Positions 6,501 through 8,490 of a DNA stretch of 8,490 bases are shown piece by piece. How positions within the stretch are numbered: position 1 is the first letter of the stretch; every line of letters starts with the position of its first letter. The stretch comes from Anaerolineaceae bacterium (GTDB lineage: Bacteria > Chloroflexota > Anaerolineae > Anaerolineales > Anaerolineaceae). A program made the position numbers and the translations under genes. The DNA lies in the NCBI GenBank assembly GCA_014860845.1, contig JACZIY010000612.1, positions 1-8,490 of the forward strand. The letters run 5' to 3'. Under the pieces are notes generated by a model. That model was not told the origin of the DNA. It made no database searches and saw nothing but the letters and a program-made list of their open reading frames with translations.

Positions 6501-8304
6501 TGCCTTTATTAACAAATGGATAAACCTGCCCCTCCAGTGTAAATTTGGCATTACTCTCATCCAATGCCCCAAATAGAGCCGGGTCGTATTGGAACTCAAC
6601 ATCCACAGCACCATCTCCTGAAAATAGGGTATTCGGGAATTGTGAAATGGGAAATGAGTAAAAATTTCCGAAGGCAATCATCGGAATGCCAGTTCCGACA
6701 TAATTCTGATAACTACCAACAACCGGAGCAGCATTACTACTAAGTGAGTGAGGTTTGATTTTTGGAACAATAGGCGCGGTGATTTTCGTGCCTGCTGGAA
6801 GAGATTTCAAGCTTACCACCAATGGATTCGTATTGACTGTTTGATTTGTATCAGCATTATAAAATAGGTGGGTAAAACCGCTAAACCGTATCGGTAATTC
6901 AAATGGTTCAGCTAGTCCTTTATTTCCAAATCCCAGATAGGTCGCATTGACATACAATGGGAATTCAATCGTCATCGGGTTTTCGATGTACACGGGTTCA
7001 GGCAAATTTCCCAAAAATACTTTCTTGCCCAACATGGCAATCATTTCGGGTTCAATTTTTACCTCAAAAATTCCTTCACTGTTTGTGCGCCCATACGTAC
7101 TTGTCATTTGACAGGTAAATGGATCTGATTCGCTTGTGCTTGCCTGACCAATGAAATCAGTAATCTGGTTTGGATGAATTTCCAGATTGTTAAGTTGATT
7201 TTTCATCGTTAAACCAGAAGTTGTTTCTCCACCCAATTGCTTATCGGGGCTGGCAAAAAAAGCGCGCACATCCACAATAGCTCCCTGAATTGGATCACCA
7301 TTCTCATCCACAACCTTTACCTTAAACACCGGATTCGGTGGATCCAGCCAGGGGACAACCTGCAAATTGGAGTTTGTCCCATTCTGTTTATTAATAAAAA
7401 CGACTCCCACCTGACCTCCACTCTCAGCACTGGGTAGGAGCGGATCACCCCCTAATAAGGAGGGTGCTTTACCTGTAATGATGAATGATCCATCTGAAAA
7501 TAGCTGGGGAGTTCCAACCGTGATGGGCACAATTTGTCCAGAACCAGATTTCCATAGTATTTTTAGATCGAATAAATTTAATGGTCCGAGCGGTGCAGGA
7601 CTGATCGTTCCCTGCAAGGTGAATGGAAAACCGGGGGAAACTGGGTCTTGCGGAAAATCATTCACCTGGATCTCGTATGTGGCAGGTAGTGGGGATTCAG
7701 CCACAAAAAAAGTAAGCGCCCTGCCTAAAATTTGATTGCCAACCAGGTTGAAAGCTGTCAGGGCAACATCCTGTGGAAATGTACTTGGGCGATCTGCCGG
7801 AATCTGAAAATCGCCCTCAAAAACTCCCGCCTGCACATCCACAGGACCAAAAACTGGCACACCATCATAATCCAATCGTAATTGACCAGCCAGCAGATTA
7901 TTCGCGGTGAAATGGGTGATGGTTCCGGGAGGGCCACTATTGGGCTGCAAATCGATCGTCATGGCAGGCATAACCGTGATAGTTGTGGTGATATCGTTCG
8001 GTGCAGCCAGCACATCATATGTGCCTGGATTGATGACCGGCAAAGAAAATCCTCCAAAAAAATTTCCGGCTGAGTCAGTCAAAATTGTGCCCAGAAACTC
8101 GCTTGAAGGCAATTGAAGGTATAAATCCACGCTCGAATCGGGGGTAAAACCGAAACCAGAAAACATCACTTCTCCACCAGGCATGACCAACGATGGTGAT
8201 GCAAAAAATTCTGTGGTTGCTTCGGCTGCTACCACTCTGACAGGAATATACTGAAATAATAATGATATTAAGATTATCGAAACCAGGGTACTACGCTTGT
8301 TCAT
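3544..8304 (-). CDS. Giant secreted multidomain protein (Ig-like, propeller-like, CARDB, Fn3)
   Basis: A 1586-residue protein exported by a Sec signal peptide (MNKR, a hydrophobic core at residues 7-20, likely cleavage near VVAA or AEA at 27-29). Two Ig/IPT-like repeats cover about 31-110 and 114-201 (SPSLVMPGGEVMFSGFGF and QPNSGPPGTITHFTANNL). A CarboxypepD-reg/Ig-like strand set starts near 324 (FKVKVVDENGDPIQGA). Residues 440-860 are beta-rich and unrecognised. Four cysteines cluster at 872, 888, 891 and 909, then a Pro-rich linker (926-935). About 935-1320 holds five or six propeller-like repeats with VW/IW cores (LLVWSDD, IAVWTES, TAIWVRN, VVWIRDA). A CARDB-like domain covers about 1360-1476 (VSISNNGP...ESNYENNTH), and a fibronectin type III-like domain about 1482-1570 (VFLEWQAV...GYRIYRSSDG). 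It ends in YAVFLPLTMR. No catalytic site is evident, so a surface adhesin or binding role is likely but unproven. A strong ribosome site, GAGGAGG, lies 7 bases upstream. Confidence 0.85.
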   Translation of the reverse strand: MNKRSTLVSIILISLLFQYIPVRVVAAEATTEFFASPSLVMPGGEVMFSGFGFTPDSSVDLYLQLPSSEFLGTILTDSAGNFFGGFSLPVINPGTYDVLAAPNDITTTITVMPAMTIDLQPNSGPPGTITHFTANNLLAGQLRLDYDGVPVFGPVDVQAGVFEGDFQIPADRPSTFPQDVALTAFNLVGNQILGRALTFFVAESPLPATYEIQVNDFPQDPVSPGFPFTLQGTISPAPLGPLNLFDLKILWKSGSGQIVPITVGTPQLFSDGSFIITGKAPSLLGGDPLLPSAESGGQVGVVFINKQNGTNSNLQVVPWLDPPNPVFKVKVVDENGDPIQGAIVDVRAFFASPDKQLGGETTSGLTMKNQLNNLEIHPNQITDFIGQASTSESDPFTCQMTSTYGRTNSEGIFEVKIEPEMIAMLGKKVFLGNLPEPVYIENPMTIEFPLYVNATYLGFGNKGLAEPFELPIRFSGFTHLFYNADTNQTVNTNPLVVSLKSLPAGTKITAPIVPKIKPHSLSSNAAPVVGSYQNYVGTGIPMIAFGNFYSFPISQFPNTLFSGDGAVDVEFQYDPALFGALDESNAKFTLEGQVYPFVNKGKKSGQAGCEAVVYKATIPQDKMIRMLPGNHTGLIEISDQAVVPNITKHYIQLNFVAAPTWVLDAKYKEKSIFLGGGNIGIYGYQFPSGDPGSNSNLDTDIPKVGPMGNNVNFNDSVHQYLYPDHTTGIVYDGTVNTKVLDESVWPSKKYNSSVAGGIEIDIPEKTIPVLDTGKFPIYRYVMGIPPIAGATLGADMWFNATLTTSGLIQFLPGGGTSTNMLVFPKATVGVDAFIDLSVLFGLISANAHALPNIGLGMPVSFVNGNLSDSKKCFLYKLDVSWSAKAGICPFCLKKSGTEHIFNGSNPDPCTLPTTANALLDQKLVTVESPPPPTASPALAVDGFGHTLLVWSDDNNNIQSRLMSGGQTIGVYQVSSSMGGIDPQVAFYAPNKAIAVWTESGLASAAESETATLEQIIQAQHLQYALWNGTGWSAPQNLTSPEDSNGEGRVALAGCQSTQPGCSANGEVTAIWVRNTVSNLTERQFHLFSAVFNGATWGSITAIDSTSNGTDAEASVAYSNSGTAQVVWIRDADSDLSTVDDRQIYHRQLTGGSPINALTSLPVAAVEPSLKVDTAGEMILAFTVATDPQALVGNQRLLYAAKQTCGESGCSWSYSALIDSNARPIHAESPVLTMNSNGQAQITYRALGFGAADPGGPTVLPGDPLGTVIGTGEIAQAFVSFSNNTITTIAPTYQNNGGKTVWQPTAVYDSLFNQTYSVSSLGSSPIYSQQMKTTLELMGYDIAAIDEIASPLAFSVNSATSDFSVSSVSPNTTNLQVSGDPLTVVVSISNNGPLFASDRDSGQLEIRLTWDALAGSGEPAGSLLIPIPIEAGGMILAEFSTTDDSLILPAAPHLPHVLYVQVNHEQLIPESNYENNTHTVPIGGLPAPQGLIGAAQPGDSSVFLEWQAVEHEAVAGYRIYRSSDGRIFKPVGSSFGLGFVDLTAVIGESYQYAVVAYAGDGFESDFSNFIQAQVDNTYAVFLPLTMR

Positions 8305-8311
8305 CAGATTG

Positions 8312-8318
8312 CCTCCTC
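8312..8318 (-). promoter_or_regulatory. Strong Shine-Dalgarno site of the giant secreted protein
   Basis: GAGGAGG on the minus strand stands 7 bases before the ATG at 8304, close to ideal spacing. It fixes the start and, together with the signal peptide immediately downstream, leaves little doubt about the N-terminus. Confidence 0.85.
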
Positions 8319-8490
8319 ACAAATAGATCAAATTTAATCTAATTCAAATATCTATCACTTGCTTGTTAAGTTGTAATAACTGATAATGTTGGGGAGAATA
8401 ATGCATAAATTAAGAAAAAAAACCGCAAACCAGAATCCGTGGATGCAGTGCTGCGATGTAAATATATATTGGATAAATTTTACCTAATAG
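8319..8490. other. AT-rich upstream region with no clear gene
   Basis: Beyond the ribosome site the window ends in AT-rich sequence. It holds the weak promoter pair, an A8 run at 8415-8422 (a T-run on the minus strand without a convincing stem), and a tiny plus-strand frame (8401-8487, 28 codons). I see no supported gene, repeat or RNA here. It is probably the leader of the giant gene plus spacer. Confidence 0.5.
8342..8369 (-). promoter_or_regulatory. Weak candidate promoter for the giant secreted protein
   Basis: On the minus strand TTAACA (8369-8364, five of six bases like TTGACA) and TTGAAT (8347-8342, four of six like TATAAT) are 16 bp apart, ending 37 bp before the start codon. The surroundings are AT-rich, so chance matches are likely. 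It is offered only as the best sigma-70-like pair in this stretch. Confidence 0.3.

Noticed and set aside
4353..6677. Minus-strand frames inside the giant gene (4353-4598 and 6435-6677)
   Set aside because: They are out-of-frame shadows; the giant frame is unbroken from signal peptide to C-terminal tail, with continuous domains across these points.
8409..8460. Minus-strand T8 run as the intrinsic terminator of an upstream gene
   Set aside because: Only weak 4-bp stems can be drawn before the T-run, which does not support a terminator.
8401..8487. A 28-codon plus-strand frame preceded by GGGGAG
   Set aside because: The spacing to the ATG is only 4 bases, the sequence is AT-rich, the peptide has no recognisable feature, and the frame is short enough to be chance.

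Overview
The window looks like a chromosomal accessory stretch from a Chloroflexota bacterium, probably of the Anaerolineae. This is an inference. It rests on the C-terminal tail of the giant secreted protein (ending FLPLTMR, a type of ending I remember from many secreted Chloroflexota proteins), on a GC-rich palindrome of a kind dispersed in such genomes, and on the general gene content. No rRNA, tRNA, CRISPR array or transposase is visible.

Layout from left to right. (1) 1-240, plus strand: the C-terminal end of an ABC-2 type membrane permease. (2) 247-267: a perfect GC-rich palindrome between two convergent genes. (3) 268-1251, minus: an NAD-dependent epimerase/dehydratase-like SDR protein. 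(4) 1377-2072, minus: a YjjG-type HAD nucleotidase. (5) 2121-2839: a compact element with inverted-repeat ends that carries one gene on the minus strand (2217-2675), a four-helix bundle protein of the S23/23S rRNA intervening-sequence family. (6) 2847-3515, minus: a SerB-like HAD phosphatase homologue whose motif I lacks the usual second aspartate. (7) 3544-8304, minus: a 1586-residue secreted multidomain protein with a signal peptide, Ig-like N-terminal domains, a cysteine cluster, a propeller-like repeat region, a CARDB-like domain, a fibronectin type III-like domain and a short C-terminal tail. (8) 8305-8490: an AT-rich upstream region.

All complete genes lie on the minus strand. The giant secreted protein and the HAD gene after it are 28 bp apart and probably share a transcript. 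The YjjG-like and SDR genes are 125 bp apart and look like housekeeping or repair metabolism genes. I see no pathway linking them to the secreted protein.

The strongest candidate for something new is the 2121-2839 element. Its two ends are a perfect 23-bp inverted repeat, backed by a second inverted pair matching at 21 of 22 positions, and both arms contain repeats with a 38-bp period. In RNA the arms could pair and present the S23-family gene in a loop. That is the arrangement known for intervening sequences inside 23S rRNA, but here it sits between protein-coding genes. Secondary points are the D-to-M change in the HAD motif I, the possible sorting tail of the giant protein, and its four-cysteine cluster.
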